From Adlercreutzia mucosicola DSM 19490 (GTDB taxonomy: Bacteria > Actinomycetota > Coriobacteriia > Coriobacteriales > Eggerthellaceae), in contig NZ_KE383895.1 of assembly GCF_000422625.1 (NCBI RefSeq), forward strand, positions 383,932 to 447,931: a stretch of 64,000 nt of DNA. The letters run 5' to 3'. This document shows positions 63,879 through 64,000 of the stretch, piece after piece. The notes beneath the pieces were generated by a model. It searched no databases. It was not told the DNA's origin and saw nothing but the letters and a program-made list of their open reading frames with translations. Every line of letters starts with the position of its first letter. The first letter of the stretch is position 1. Made by a program: the position numbers and the translations under genes.

Positions 63879-64000
63879 ATGCCGAGCGAGGCCCAGAAGC
63901 GCGCGAGCGCGAAGTACAACAGGGAGAAGATGGCGCAGCGCGTGGTGCGCTTCAGCCCGAGGGAGGCCGATCTGCTGGCCCACCTGGACGCTCAGCCGAA
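63879..64000 (+). CDS. Small putative DNA-binding/antitoxin-like protein (3' end outside window)
   Basis: ATG 63879 follows GAAGGGA about 6 nt upstream, and 40 codons are visible before the edge. The start (MPSEAQKRASAKYNREKMAQ, then RVVRFSPREADLLAHLDAQP) matches a widespread small-protein type in Firmicutes and Coriobacteria. These begin MPS-AQ-RAS-KYN and carry a ribbon-helix-helix-like strand-helix, and they are often in mobile or toxin-antitoxin settings. That placement is from memory of the family and is not certain. It could be the repressor acting on the palindrome in its own promoter. Confidence 0.7.
   Translation, partial: MPSEAQKRASAKYNREKMAQRVVRFSPREADLLAHLDAQP

Overview
The window is GC-rich bacterial DNA with strong codon third-position GC. 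An LPXTG-anchored surface giant, ordinary Gram-positive Shine-Dalgarno sites and the overall gene style suggest a Coriobacteriia/Eggerthellaceae-type actinobacterial gut commensal. This is an inference from style and protein families; there is no rRNA in the window.

Layout. (1) 1-39375: one uninterrupted + strand reading frame, open at the left edge, of at least 13,124 residues (roughly 1.4 MDa). It is a modular cell-wall surface protein. From N to C terminus it has a duplicated ~300-residue module, a very long beta-rich Tyr/Asn/Thr-rich region broken by Asp/Gly linkers, a four-Cys segment, four InlB/Listeria-Bacteroides-type B repeats, ten SdrD/Cna-B-like modules (one region carrying a PASTA domain), and an LPQTG sorting signal. 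A perfect palindromic terminator follows. (2) 39.4-42.4 kb: a GNAT acetyltransferase and a DUF559/AbiEi-like nuclease-fold protein. The latter is bracketed by two ~170-bp elements with ~30-bp terminal inverted repeats in opposite orientation. A tRNA-Leu(CAA) lies beside them. (3) 42.6-45.7 kb: an NSS-family Na+-dependent transporter (-) and a Mbeg1/DUF2974-type alpha/beta hydrolase (+). (4) 46-51 kb: housekeeping genes: nitroreductase, lysA, a MoaE-like protein, hom and a HAD phosphatase. (5) 51-54.6 kb: an accessory stretch with a third ~170-bp inverted-repeat element, a 27-residue hydrophobic peptide gene, a decayed gene (lost start, internal deletion, frameshift), an operator-controlled small regulator and an AAA ATPase behind a polypurine leader. 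(6) 54.9-61.5 kb: a CmpB-like (PF06541-type) membrane protein, the methionine pair metY-metA with a small overlapping ORF, an EamA-transporter/GNAT fusion and dtd. (7) 61.6-64 kb: a Phd/VapB-PIN toxin-antitoxin pair, a ZIP metal transporter, a small membrane protein, and a structured leader (consensus promoter with internal operator, 22-codon ORF, strong hairpin, sequestered start) ahead of a small putative DNA-binding protein cut by the right edge.

How genes connect. Hom supplies homoserine. MetA has Glu at position 111, the residue known to specify acetyl-CoA, so it should make O-acetylhomoserine, which the adjacent MetY converts to homocysteine. LysA completes the lysine branch of the same aspartate pathway. 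The most unusual items are the giant adhesin-like protein, the family of ~170-bp inverted-repeat elements with a central AACAGGGGT, and the switch-like leader at the right edge.
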